64,000 bases of DNA from Geomonas oryzae (GTDB lineage Bacteria > Desulfobacterota > Desulfuromonadia > Geobacterales > Geobacteraceae): contig NZ_RAHW01000006.1 of NCBI RefSeq assembly GCF_004117875.1, forward strand, positions 248,001 to 312,000, written 5' to 3'. How positions within the stretch are numbered: position 1 is the first letter of the stretch; each line of letters starts with the position of its first letter. Under the pieces are notes generated by a model. That model had not been told where the DNA came from, did no database searches, and saw only the letters and a list, made by a program, of their open reading frames with translations. The position numbers and the translations under genes were made by a program. Of this stretch, positions 8,558 to 16,742 are shown piece by piece.

Positions 8558-8963
8558 TCCTGTATGTCCTGAAACGGGGGCGCCGATGTACCGGGGTGAG
8601 CGACCGACGACTTTGACCTATAAGGGCGAATCCATCACCTTCGACATGCCGGGCTGGTACTGCGACCGCTCGGAGGAGAGCATCCATACCGGTGAAGACC
8701 TGAAAATCTCCGATCGGATGCTGAACCGCCTGAAAGCTATCCATGAGGGGCTTCTCCCGCCTGAGGAAATCCGCCGCATCAGGAAAAAGCTGCACCTGAC
8801 CCAGGAGGCGGCGGGGCTTGTGATCGGAGGAGGCCCGAGGGCTTTCCAGAAATACGAAAAGGGAGATCTCCTGCCCAGCCGCGCTGTGTGCAACGTGCTC
8901 ATACTGCTGGACCGTGATCCGGAAGGACTTGCCGTACTGAAGAACCCTAAAAAGGCAGCTTGA
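8550..8963 (+). CDS. mqsA: MqsA-type antitoxin
   Basis: A 137-residue antitoxin with two parts. The N-terminal zinc domain has CPETG near residue 5 and WYCDRSEE near 39, which supply part of a four-cysteine site. The C-terminal XRE-type helix-turn-helix (IRKKLHLTQEAAGLVIGGGPRAFQKYEKG) is the DNA-binding part of MqsA. The start ATG at 8550 lies inside the end of mqsR. MqsA neutralises MqsR and represses its own promoter in E. coli; a matching palindrome was not pinned down here. Confidence 0.93.
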   Translation: MSNPVCPETGAPMYRGERPTTLTYKGESITFDMPGWYCDRSEESIHTGEDLKISDRMLNRLKAIHEGLLPPEEIRRIRKKLHLTQEAAGLVIGGGPRAFQKYEKGDLLPSRAVCNVLILLDRDPEGLAVLKNPKKAA

Positions 8964-9023
8964 GGCGCTTTGGTGCCGTGCGGGGGGGCAATGATTGCAC
9001 CAAACAGCCATCGGGATGAAACT

Positions 9024-9242
9024 ATGACCACTCAAACGCCAAACGACCCGCTCCACGGTGTCACTTTGAAGATGATTCTCACCGAATTGGTGGAGGAACT
9101 CGGCTGGGAAGAGCTGGGAAGGCGGATCGACATTCGCTGTTTTACCCACACCCCCAGCATTTCCTCCAGCCTCAAGTTCCTAAGAAGGACGCCCTGGGCC
9201 AGAGACAAGGTCGAGGAGCTGTACCTGAGGTTAAAGATGTAA
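9024..9242 (+). CDS. VF530/DUF2132-family small protein
   Basis: A 72-residue protein matching the VF530 family (DUF2132): [35 protein letters not shown] and [17 protein letters not shown], followed by a C-terminal [10 protein letters not shown] helix. VF530 is a small double-helical-hairpin protein suggested to bind DNA; its role is unsettled. The ATG at 9024 is chosen over the earlier GTG at 8970 because the conserved region begins here and the family length fits. It is 60 nt downstream of mqsA and might be cotranscribed. Confidence 0.85.
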   Translation: MTTQTPNDPLHGVTLKMILTELVEELGWEELGRRIDIRCFTHTPSISSSLKFLRRTPWARDKVEELYLRLKM

Positions 9243-9245
9243 GGT

Positions 9246-9575
9246 TCACACCCCTTCCGGTCTCCTTCCAGCCCTACCAGTCCAGAATGGAAGACTAAAA
9301 ATTTCTGGTATCAGGCTGGAATTGATATAACGTCCAGAGCCTAAGAGATTGCAACTTCGCAAGCCTAGCCCCAGATCCCCCAAGCCTGGCCCCAGATCCC
9401 CTTCGTTCGTGATCGGCTCGGGCAGCGGTAAAGTCGCCGTGCCCCTTGAGAAAACGAAGCTGGTTTTGCATCTGGGACAGCTGGTTACCGTCGCATCGGG
9501 CGGGCATTTGTCGAAGGAGACGGATTTACTCAATCCGCACGAAGGGCACGTTGCGGCGACTGGACGAGAAGTCAT
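9246..9575 (-). CDS. Zinc-ribbon N-terminal domain protein, probably degenerate
   Basis: A 109-residue frame with an N-terminal zinc ribbon (ATCPSCGLSKSV ... VTSCPRCKTSFVF), a module common at the N-terminus of larger regulatory or membrane proteins. The ATG at 9575 follows AGGAAAGG at a good distance. After about residue 45 the sequence becomes low complexity, derived from two near-identical DNA units at 9363-9402 encoding GLG/DLG repeats, and shows no known domain. It may be a truncated remnant of a longer gene. In the uninterrupted chromosome it would lie just downstream of selC. Confidence 0.5.
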   Translation of the reverse strand: MTSRPVAATCPSCGLSKSVSFDKCPPDATVTSCPRCKTSFVFSRGTATLPLPEPITNEGDLGPGLGDLGLGLRSCNLLGSGRYINSSLIPEIFSLPFWTGRAGRRPEGV

Positions 9576-9609
9576 TCCAATAACCTTTCCTGTTCTGGGG
9601 TAGACACAG

Positions 9610-9636
9610 AAAAAGCCTTTGGTAGTACCAAAGGCC
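9610..9636 (-). terminator. Original selC terminator (now separated)
   Basis: Inverted repeat GCCTTTGGTA / TACCAAAGGC (9615-9635). On the minus strand it is followed by TTTTTCT, a Rho-independent terminator. It lies about 20 nt from the left copy of the selC end, where a tRNA terminator would sit before the element inserted. Confidence 0.75.
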
Positions 9637-9654
9637 TTCTTTATGGAGGTGAGG

Positions 9655-9678
9655 TAATGGCGGAAGCACATGGGAATC
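9655..9678. repeat. att site, left end of element (24-bp direct repeat)
   Basis: Identical over 24 bp to 30355-30378, which is the 3' end of the tRNA-Sec gene including CCA. The repeat covers the CCA end, discriminator and acceptor/T-arm part of the tRNA and marks the recombination core. No rest of a tRNA follows on this side. Confidence 0.92.
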
Positions 9679-9971
9679 TAATATTTGAATTAAGGGCACG
9701 TATTTAAAGTTATAATTATAATACTTGTTTTCCAGGTTACCCCGAAAGTTACCCCTGCTTTGAAGACGATACAGCAGGTTCAAATGCGAAACCAATGCTT
9801 CTTCTTCAATACGAAGGACGGACATTAAAACATCAACGCGTCGCTGTGTAGGTTGTCTTGCATGCAGATGAGGGTGCTGTTGTTACTAGTTTTAGCTGAC
9901 CGGCGGCTGTTGGTGGTAATCTTGAGATCCATTTCTCTCAGATATTAATTTCTGTGATTTTGGGTTCACCT
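9679..9971. promoter_or_regulatory. Left arm with two GTTACCCC boxes
   Basis: An AT-rich stretch without a gene. It contains GTTACCCC at 9736-9743 and 9748-9755, the same octamer and orientation as the five boxes beside the integrase at the other end. These are candidate arm-type sites for integrase or the AlpA-like factor. Confidence 0.6.
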
Positions 9972-12900
9972 TTACCAGCTTTCTATCCTCAGGTTACCTC
10001 TATCCCGGACAATACGTTTACCCAGACGACCAGCTAGTCTTTCAGCTATCTCGAAAATATTTATTGCCTTACTTTCTTTAACTTCACCATACTTTGCTGT
10101 CATCCACTCAAGCTCTTCCAAATTCCCCATATGGGCCAGTGCCGTTAATGCCTTCCTGCTGGCATTAGAGTCCGCAGAGATCGCAATTTCTCGTAATAAT
10201 GAATGACACCTACCATAGTCTTCAGCATCAATGAGATCTATACAGCACTCTACCTGCCAGGACCCTTCTAAGGTGTCGTCATCATCAAGGGCCAGATATT
10301 CACACCATGAGGCGCGAAGCATAGTGTCCACTTCATCAAATGTCAGATCATAGCCAAGTTCCTTTTTAAGTCTGTTGGCATGACAACGCAATTTCAACGG
10401 AAAGTCTTGATCATCCTTCAGTGCTTGATCTAGCCACTCAAGGAATAGTCCATACATAGGGTGACGCTTGGGACTGTCAAGAACACCACTACAGTCCAAA
10501 GTTGGCTGCATCTTATATGTAATGCCAGTCATGAGAGTGGATAAGGCCAATATTGGCACGTTTTCTCGTTGTTTCAATTTTTCCACAGCCAGGATGCTAT
10601 TGGCATCACTGAAATGATTAGCATGGAAACACCACATTTGAACTATTTCGTCTGACACTTTATCTAGCTTACTAACAAAGTCAGTTGATGCGACCTCATC
10701 CCCTGCTATGGCAAGCATGAGTTGAAGTTTAGTTTGTCTATCACCAACTGCTGCGCCAATAGCCGATCTTATAATCTCTTGCCGCTCAGTCGATGAGAAA
10801 TCAACTTGAAAAAGTCCCATTATCAAATGAGAAAGAATTCTATCTTGTACAACGGGTGTTGCGACAAGTGAAATGAATTCATCCCGTGCTCCTTGAATGT
10901 ACCAGAAGAAATCGTCAGCCATCAGCTGTTCCCAATAATCAACTTCACCTTCATCCGCTCGTAGAATTGGAGCAACCAATTGCATGGCGGAAGCCTCTAT
11001 AGGGTGGTCTCCCAGTTGATAACCAGCGAGTCTGACTAGGGCCGGAAGCGTTTCGTCAGCTGATATGCTCTGCCATGCCCCGGGTTGTAGTTCTTCACGA
11101 GGTAATTGGCTAATGAGCTTAGCAATTGACGCAACTTCTTGAGGTGTTGTGGCGCTTGATCGAACTCGCTCGATGTACATGCTCAGTGCTTCATTTGCAA
11201 TACGATTAACCACTTCTTGCCACCTGTGCAACCAACATTGGCGCTCCAGATCGTTACTCAGGAACGCTTTAAGAACTTTGGTAGTAAATACCGTATCATT
11301 CTTTGCCGTTACAATTTCAGCACCACCTGAATGAAGCAGGCGTCCGCTTAACAAAATTTCTTCAGCCTGCTGGGGAATTGCATCGGTAAAGCCATCGGCT
11401 AGAAGTAAACCGATACTATTCATTATCTTCCAGCTCTCGCTTATCCATACATTAGCAAGCCTATTGCCCACCTCTGCTTTCAATTCAGGACTTAATCGAG
11501 CGCTATTGACAATGCACCGACCAATAAGTCGTAGAACTGTGTGAAAAGCATCATCAGGCATGCCCAGTTGAGCTCGAATGATCTTTTCTGCGGCGGGGTG
11601 CATTTCCAAGCTGAACTGGATCGCCTGTGCCCAAGGACGGCGAACAACATAACGAAACCGCTCTCCAACTTCGTCAGGCAACTCACGAACCATCCAGCAT
11701 GCAGCTAGGTATTCCTGTACTATTGGATATGAAAAATGCAGGCGTTGCCCTTGGCGGCGCAATACTCCAAAACGAAGTAAGAGTTCTATGTAAACACCAG
11801 CCTGCTCGCAGAATAAAGATCTTCTTAATAGGTTTCTCGCATGCTGTTCGGCCAAACCAACACTGTCGGTCTCAAGCCCCTGAAAAGCAAGATATTCGGC
11901 AGCTTCTCGTACATCGTCAACATGCACGTCACGCGAATATGTCTGCTTGTGCCGCTCGGGAGAGAAGAGAACCGTTAGATAAGTTTCCAGGAGGTCGGAA
12001 CGGCTCCGCGGCAAATCGGCATCTGGTTTCACTGTTGCAAGCACAAGAGCTAAAAATAGCGGAATACGGAGAAGATGAGCTAAGTCAGGGTGCCGCCACA
12101 TATGCTCACTTAGGCGCTCGCTAGAAATTCTAGAGCCCCCTGTCTGATATGCTTTTGCAAGTGCAAGGACTAGCTCATTGTTAAGGCGATCAATATCCAA
12201 TCGCGGAGCATCAAGTGGGTGAGGTAACGCACTTCCATCCCGGACCGTCAGTACCCAGGCTGTTTGCGGAAAACGAGCTGTAAATCGAGCAATGAGAGCC
12301 ACAACAGAACAACGATCTGTATCAGCCAACTCATCTAATCCATCGAAGAAAACAACGGCACGGCCACCTTCGCAGAGTCGAGTCCAGTCAAGTGCAACTT
12401 CATAACCGTCATTGATGCAGGTATTTAAATAGTCGTGAATAGGTTGTTTAGTTTCGGCTAATGCATCTAATGGGACAATTACAGGTACAAACACCGGGTC
12501 GGCAGCTAATTGATACGTAAGGGCATGAAGTAGTGTCGTTTTTCCAAAGCCAGCTGAGGCATCGATTATAGCGCGTCTCGGTTCGACACGAGGGAATTTG
12601 TTTAATTCAACCTTGTTCCTTATCGTATGTTGTCGCCAATTCACATCTTCTTCTTCAAAGTCACGATGCTGATTATCACCTGACCGGTCTCTTAAGGGCA
12701 GCCAAAGGAACATTTCTTCAATAGAACCAGACACACCTGTTCCTGGCACAGAGAGCCTCGCATACATTTTTCTCACTGCGTCGCGATACTGGTCCAAACC
12801 CCATCCAGGCGTGTCTCGAACTATAACTTTGTGTTCTCGGTGTAATCGGTCTAATAACTCTGCTTGGTGAAAAGTTCTGCGAATGCGGGCATTACCACCA

Positions 12901-13499
12901 ACCATGTCGCGTAACAAGCTAAATAAGGTTCGTGCATCAACACTCGAAGAGGGCACAAAGCTAGGCAGTGAGTCATTTTGGAGTTGCTCCAAAGTTTGAA
13001 CCCAAACCTCTGACATTGCTGCAATTCGGAATGTATCTTCGCGGCTCTTAGTTGTTAAAGAATCAATTATCTTGTGTACTACGACTTGTTGGCTGTGTGA
13101 TAAGGCTGCCCACCATTCATCATAAGTAGTTTTACCACTAGCTCGTTGACAAGCTTCACGAAGGGCGCCCACATCACTGGTCCAGTTGCCTACAACTAGA
13201 ATTAATTTATCAAGCCCTCCTTTGGCTGTTTGAAGTTGTGTGTAAAACGCCTGCCAAAGATTGGCCCAAACTGAACCGGTCGTTACAATATTTTCTTTTG
13301 CCTGGATGAAAGAATTAGATCCATCGGCATGAGTGACGACAATGTCATCCACAGCATTAGGTGCTTCAACTCGCACTGAAATCACAGCCTCTGAAGCACT
13401 ACGAGGGCGTGGATCAATTAGGCGTCCGAGATATAGAGCGCTCCATGTGTTTTGGTATAGAATTCCAGATTGCGTGCTAGGTCCACCGAGTTCAGGCAT
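9972..13499 (-). CDS. Cap4-like nuclease / NACHT NTPase (bacterial NLR-like defence protein)
   Basis: A 1175-residue three-part protein. Residues about 5-70 open with GGPSTQSGILYQNTWSALYL and carry E45, DD51-52 and Q66-x-K68 (FIQAKEN), the pattern of the Cap4/DUF4297 dsDNA endonuclease domain of the PD-(D/E)XK superfamily. A NACHT-type NTPase follows, with Walker A ASAGFGKTT (residues 314-322), Walker B with the NACHT signature FFDGLDE (384-390) and a sensor WVLTVRDGS. The C-terminal ~600 residues are helical without catalytic motifs and probably sense the trigger. The family layout (effector-NTPase-sensor) is that of bacterial NACHT/Avs anti-phage proteins, in which activation triggers nuclease-mediated abortive infection. 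Start ATG 13499 has GAGG close upstream. AT-rich relative to neighbours. Confidence 0.82.
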   Translation of the reverse strand: MPELGGPSTQSGILYQNTWSALYLGRLIDPRPRSASEAVISVRVEAPNAVDDIVVTHADGSNSFIQAKENIVTTGSVWANLWQAFYTQLQTAKGGLDKLILVVGNWTSDVGALREACQRASGKTTYDEWWAALSHSQQVVVHKIIDSLTTKSREDTFRIAAMSEVWVQTLEQLQNDSLPSFVPSSSVDARTLFSLLRDMVGGNARIRRTFHQAELLDRLHREHKVIVRDTPGWGLDQYRDAVRKMYARLSVPGTGVSGSIEEMFLWLPLRDRSGDNQHRDFEEEDVNWRQHTIRNKVELNKFPRVEPRRAIIDASAGFGKTTLLHALTYQLAADPVFVPVIVPLDALAETKQPIHDYLNTCINDGYEVALDWTRLCEGGRAVVFFDGLDELADTDRCSVVALIARFTARFPQTAWVLTVRDGSALPHPLDAPRLDIDRLNNELVLALAKAYQTGGSRISSERLSEHMWRHPDLAHLLRIPLFLALVLATVKPDADLPRSRSDLLETYLTVLFSPERHKQTYSRDVHVDDVREAAEYLAFQGLETDSVGLAEQHARNLLRRSLFCEQAGVYIELLLRFGVLRRQGQRLHFSYPIVQEYLAACWMVRELPDEVGERFRYVVRRPWAQAIQFSLEMHPAAEKIIRAQLGMPDDAFHTVLRLIGRCIVNSARLSPELKAEVGNRLANVWISESWKIMNSIGLLLADGFTDAIPQQAEEILLSGRLLHSGGAEIVTAKNDTVFTTKVLKAFLSNDLERQCWLHRWQEVVNRIANEALSMYIERVRSSATTPQEVASIAKLISQLPREELQPGAWQSISADETLPALVRLAGYQLGDHPIEASAMQLVAPILRADEGEVDYWEQLMADDFFWYIQGARDEFISLVATPVVQDRILSHLIMGLFQVDFSSTERQEIIRSAIGAAVGDRQTKLQLMLAIAGDEVASTDFVSKLDKVSDEIVQMWCFHANHFSDANSILAVEKLKQRENVPILALSTLMTGITYKMQPTLDCSGVLDSPKRHPMYGLFLEWLDQALKDDQDFPLKLRCHANRLKKELGYDLTFDEVDTMLRASWCEYLALDDDDTLEGSWQVECCIDLIDAEDYGRCHSLLREIAISADSNASRKALTALAHMGNLEELEWMTAKYGEVKESKAINIFEIAERLAGRLGKRIVRDRGNLRIESW

Positions 13500-13643
13500 A
13501 CATCCTCATGTTTGCTAACTTATTTGAGTCTCCATACCTAGAGCCGAGCGTGAAGCTGCTGCCGTTTTTTCGTATATGTGAGACATGTGAGACGTGCCGT
13601 GCCGCGCTTAGCGTTTCTTCCCTAGCGCTGGGGTGTCGCGGCA

Positions 13644-16600
13644 TCAACCTTGTCTGGTTAACCTGATTTCGCGGAATCTTTCACCAAGGAACCTGAACTT
13701 GTGGCGGAACAACCCTGCTACCTGGGAATCCGCAGTTGCGAAAAATATCTGCCGTGTTCCTTTCAAGGCAAGTTCACGCAGGTGATCAAGAAATGAAAGG
13801 ACATTTATGTCGTCTATGTGCGCAATGGGGTCATCGAACAATAAGACTTTTGGACCTCGCTCTAATCTTGCATTCATAGCTAAAAATAGTGACAGTGCGT
13901 ACGCTGCACGCTGTCCTGTACTCATTTCGTGAAGGCCCACCTCGTGCTCGCTTTCACGCCTGACTATACGCAGTCCGGAAAAATCCGTTTTCAGATCAAA
14001 TTCATTGGGGACATGAATGCTACTAAAAGTTGAAGCAATTAGTTTTCCGTTCTCTTTCAGTACCTGCTCCGAAAGGGTCTGTTCAGAATAATTATTGAGT
14101 AGCTCATTCAATATCGCCTGTGCGTATTCAATGTGCTGCTTTCTTATAGACAATTCCTCGATATTTTTCGTACTTTCACATAATATCTCATGTGCCTTTT
14201 TTACCTCAGTGTCAATAGTGGACTCACGTGCCAAGCATGTCGCCAACTGAACCAGCAGTGCATGTACTTGACCTAGTCGTACTGACAGTTCTGTTGGGTC
14301 GACTGCGAAGGGGGATAGTACCATCACATCTGAAAGTGTCCGCATCGCTTTCAGGGCGCGGTCGTTTGCATGCAGTTTCGCATCTAGCTGTCGCTTCAGA
14401 ACCTCGATTGGAAAAGTAACGTCAATACAATGCTCGCGTGCCAATGCTTCACAATTGTCCTCAATTATGTGTAAATCCAGTTTTAATGCAGCCAACTGAT
14501 GGTGGTGTTTCTCAAGTGCTTCCAGTAGATCCTTTTTGAAAGCTTCTAAATCTTCCAGTGAGGGCAGCGAGCCTTTGACTTGAGCGATTGTTTTCAGCTC
14601 TTGAAGGGCACCAGAGGTAAAGCCATTTGATTCGAGTTCTGCTAGCCTGATGTTAATTCGATTGAGTTCGTTCTGCTCTGCGTCAAGCTGTTCGCGACCG
14701 GAAGTCACTTTTCTTAAAGCGGCCGACACAGAGAGGGTAGCTACACCTTTGGGGCCAACAAACGATTGTAGGCCTTCTAGTGCTCTAGTTTCAGAGAGCG
14801 CATCGGAAACTGCTTTATCCGCAAGTTGGAGTCTTGAGCGAAGTTCCAAAGACTTTTCCTCCTCCGCTGTATCGACATTTGAAAGCATACGTTCAAGCAA
14901 TTCTCCTTGCTGGAATTTATTGTGGCAAAGCGGACAATGATCCTTGTCCGGCACTTGGACTAAAATTTCCTGTGCGATAGACCGAAGCTGTTGCCGCAAA
15001 GCGGCAGTATCCGCTTGTGTTCTCTCATAATTCTCAAGTGCAAGCCTTACGTCTGAAGCCTGCTGGCGTAGCTCGGACAGCCGAGAGTGACTCTTCGTGA
15101 CAGCGGTTATAAGCATGTCTTGGCGCAGATCGTCCCCCGGAGAGAACGCATCGGCCGACTTTGTATTGGCCAAGGCAGAGGTGAGTTGCCCAATCGACAA
15201 CCCTAGTTCACGCTGCCGCAGCAACAGCGTCTCCAGTTTAGAGGTGATGTAGGGGGCAAGACTCTCAATGGCGGCGAGCTGGCTCAGTAATGGTGGTACC
15301 TGCCGTTCTACTTGGACCCCCGTTTCACTGATCTCAATCTGTTGTTTGTGTAGCCTCTTTAATGTTTCAATTGTTTCCTTTAACCTGTTGCATCTGGAGA
15401 CGAGAGCAGATTCTTCAAGCGTGGAGGCGGGGAGCGCTAGTTTCTCGAGCGTTTGGGCTTCAGTTAATGCTATTTGGATGGGCAAACTGAGGTTACTGCA
15501 CTCGAGTTTGCTTTGAGGCGGCTTCCTCCAATTGATCCGGTCTATTGCGATAAGTACTTCGGGGAATATTTTATCTGATTCATTCGGGGTATTAAGCAAG
15601 GCTTGGAGGCGATCTTGCGATTCGCGCTGCCGCAGGTTTCCAAAGGCAATGTCCTTGTCAACGGATTTACATGTTTCATTCAACTCCCGGCTGACTCGAT
15701 TGAGCCTATCCAGTGCCTTGCCTGCCTGGGCTCCGAGGAGAAGATGAGTAATATCTTGACTGATGCGCTCTTTGCTCATCTCAACAGTAAGGCCGACAGC
15801 AGCATCCGTGTCGAGGAAGTTGAATTTCCCAAAACTTTCGTCAATATTCAGCGTCCTTAACTCATTTTTCCCATACCAATTCAAGTGTCGCGCACGTAGC
15901 TTCTTTGGGTCGGTACTTGGGCTGGTCTCAAACGTTAACCCGGAACTTTTCAGGATTGCGGAAACTGTAGTACCTCGAATAAGTTGTCCGCTACGCTTTG
16001 TTTTTCCGCAGTAGAGGTACTCAATGGCTTCAAGAAGTGATGTTTTGCCTGCGGCGTTTACGCCAACAATAAGATTTACTTCACCGAATTCAAACTCACG
16101 AGGGATCGGATGCTTCCGGAAGCCTTTGATTGAAAGCTTGCTTATGATATCTCGATTGACTGCTAACTCTGAGGGATCAAGATTCAGGGTTGTTAAAGGT
16201 TTGCGCAAACGTTGGAGTTTGCCAGCAGTGATACGGCGAGACACTTCTGGGATTTGGTAGTCTTCATCAAGGACGAACCCAAGTCCCTTCCCATCAAGTA
16301 TCTGCATCCAGGTAGATACTAAATCCGGAGGGAGTTGCTGAGGATATATTTGTCGGGAAACATTAGGCTTGAGTAAGTGCTCCAGTTCATCTTCGGTGAC
16401 CACTCTCTTGCGAGCATATTCATGATCTGATTCGACTTTTGCTTTTGCTTTATCAAAACCACTTTTGTTTATTAACTCTTTACTTATTATGAAATATAGG
16501 TAGTGATTCCATCGAAGGTCATTATTACCATTAGGGTCAAAATAGAGTTTTCCAAGAAGTTTGTCTTGATAATCGCGTAGCTGGTCTACTGTAGAGAATA

Positions 16601-16742
16601 AATTTTCGTTAAAATCAAAATAGCGAACTGCATATGCATTGTCCTTATACCTGTCGAAGGCACGGAAAACACGGTCGGACACCTTCTCAAGGCTTGGATA
16701 ATGCTGACGGAGACTTGACGTGGCACGAGTAATATCAATCAT
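13644..16742 (-). CDS. Rad50/SMC-like ATPase with zinc hook, long N-terminal extension
   Basis: A 1032-residue ABC-type ATPase. Residues 1-200 form an extension with no motif I recognise. An SMC-like head follows (SIKGFRK...FEFGEVNLIVGVNAAGKTSLLEAIEYL, with Walker A at 227-235). Long coiled coils lie on both sides of a Rad50-type zinc hook, CPLC (C603, C606). The C-terminal head half has signature MSTGQRAAYALSLF (about 940-953) and Walker B KVLLFDDPIAHIDD (965-978). All ATPase motifs are intact. The start ATG overlaps the stop of the nitrilase-like gene upstream by 4 nt. Such ATPases pair with effector enzymes in Lamassu, Septu and ABC-3C conflict systems; the 200-residue extension and the nitrilase partner are not what I know from those. 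Confidence 0.82.
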   Translation of the reverse strand: MIDITRATSSLRQHYPSLEKVSDRVFRAFDRYKDNAYAVRYFDFNENLFSTVDQLRDYQDKLLGKLYFDPNGNNDLRWNHYLYFIISKELINKSGFDKAKAKVESDHEYARKRVVTEDELEHLLKPNVSRQIYPQQLPPDLVSTWMQILDGKGLGFVLDEDYQIPEVSRRITAGKLQRLRKPLTTLNLDPSELAVNRDIISKLSIKGFRKHPIPREFEFGEVNLIVGVNAAGKTSLLEAIEYLYCGKTKRSGQLIRGTTVSAILKSSGLTFETSPSTDPKKLRARHLNWYGKNELRTLNIDESFGKFNFLDTDAAVGLTVEMSKERISQDITHLLLGAQAGKALDRLNRVSRELNETCKSVDKDIAFGNLRQRESQDRLQALLNTPNESDKIFPEVLIAIDRINWRKPPQSKLECSNLSLPIQIALTEAQTLEKLALPASTLEESALVSRCNRLKETIETLKRLHKQQIEISETGVQVERQVPPLLSQLAAIESLAPYITSKLETLLLRQRELGLSIGQLTSALANTKSADAFSPGDDLRQDMLITAVTKSHSRLSELRQQASDVRLALENYERTQADTAALRQQLRSIAQEILVQVPDKDHCPLCHNKFQQGELLERMLSNVDTAEEEKSLELRSRLQLADKAVSDALSETRALEGLQSFVGPKGVATLSVSAALRKVTSGREQLDAEQNELNRINIRLAELESNGFTSGALQELKTIAQVKGSLPSLEDLEAFKKDLLEALEKHHHQLAALKLDLHIIEDNCEALAREHCIDVTFPIEVLKRQLDAKLHANDRALKAMRTLSDVMVLSPFAVDPTELSVRLGQVHALLVQLATCLARESTIDTEVKKAHEILCESTKNIEELSIRKQHIEYAQAILNELLNNYSEQTLSEQVLKENGKLIASTFSSIHVPNEFDLKTDFSGLRIVRRESEHEVGLHEMSTGQRAAYALSLFLAMNARLERGPKVLLFDDPIAHIDDINVLSFLDHLRELALKGTRQIFFATADSQVAGLFRHKFRFLGERFREIRLTRQG

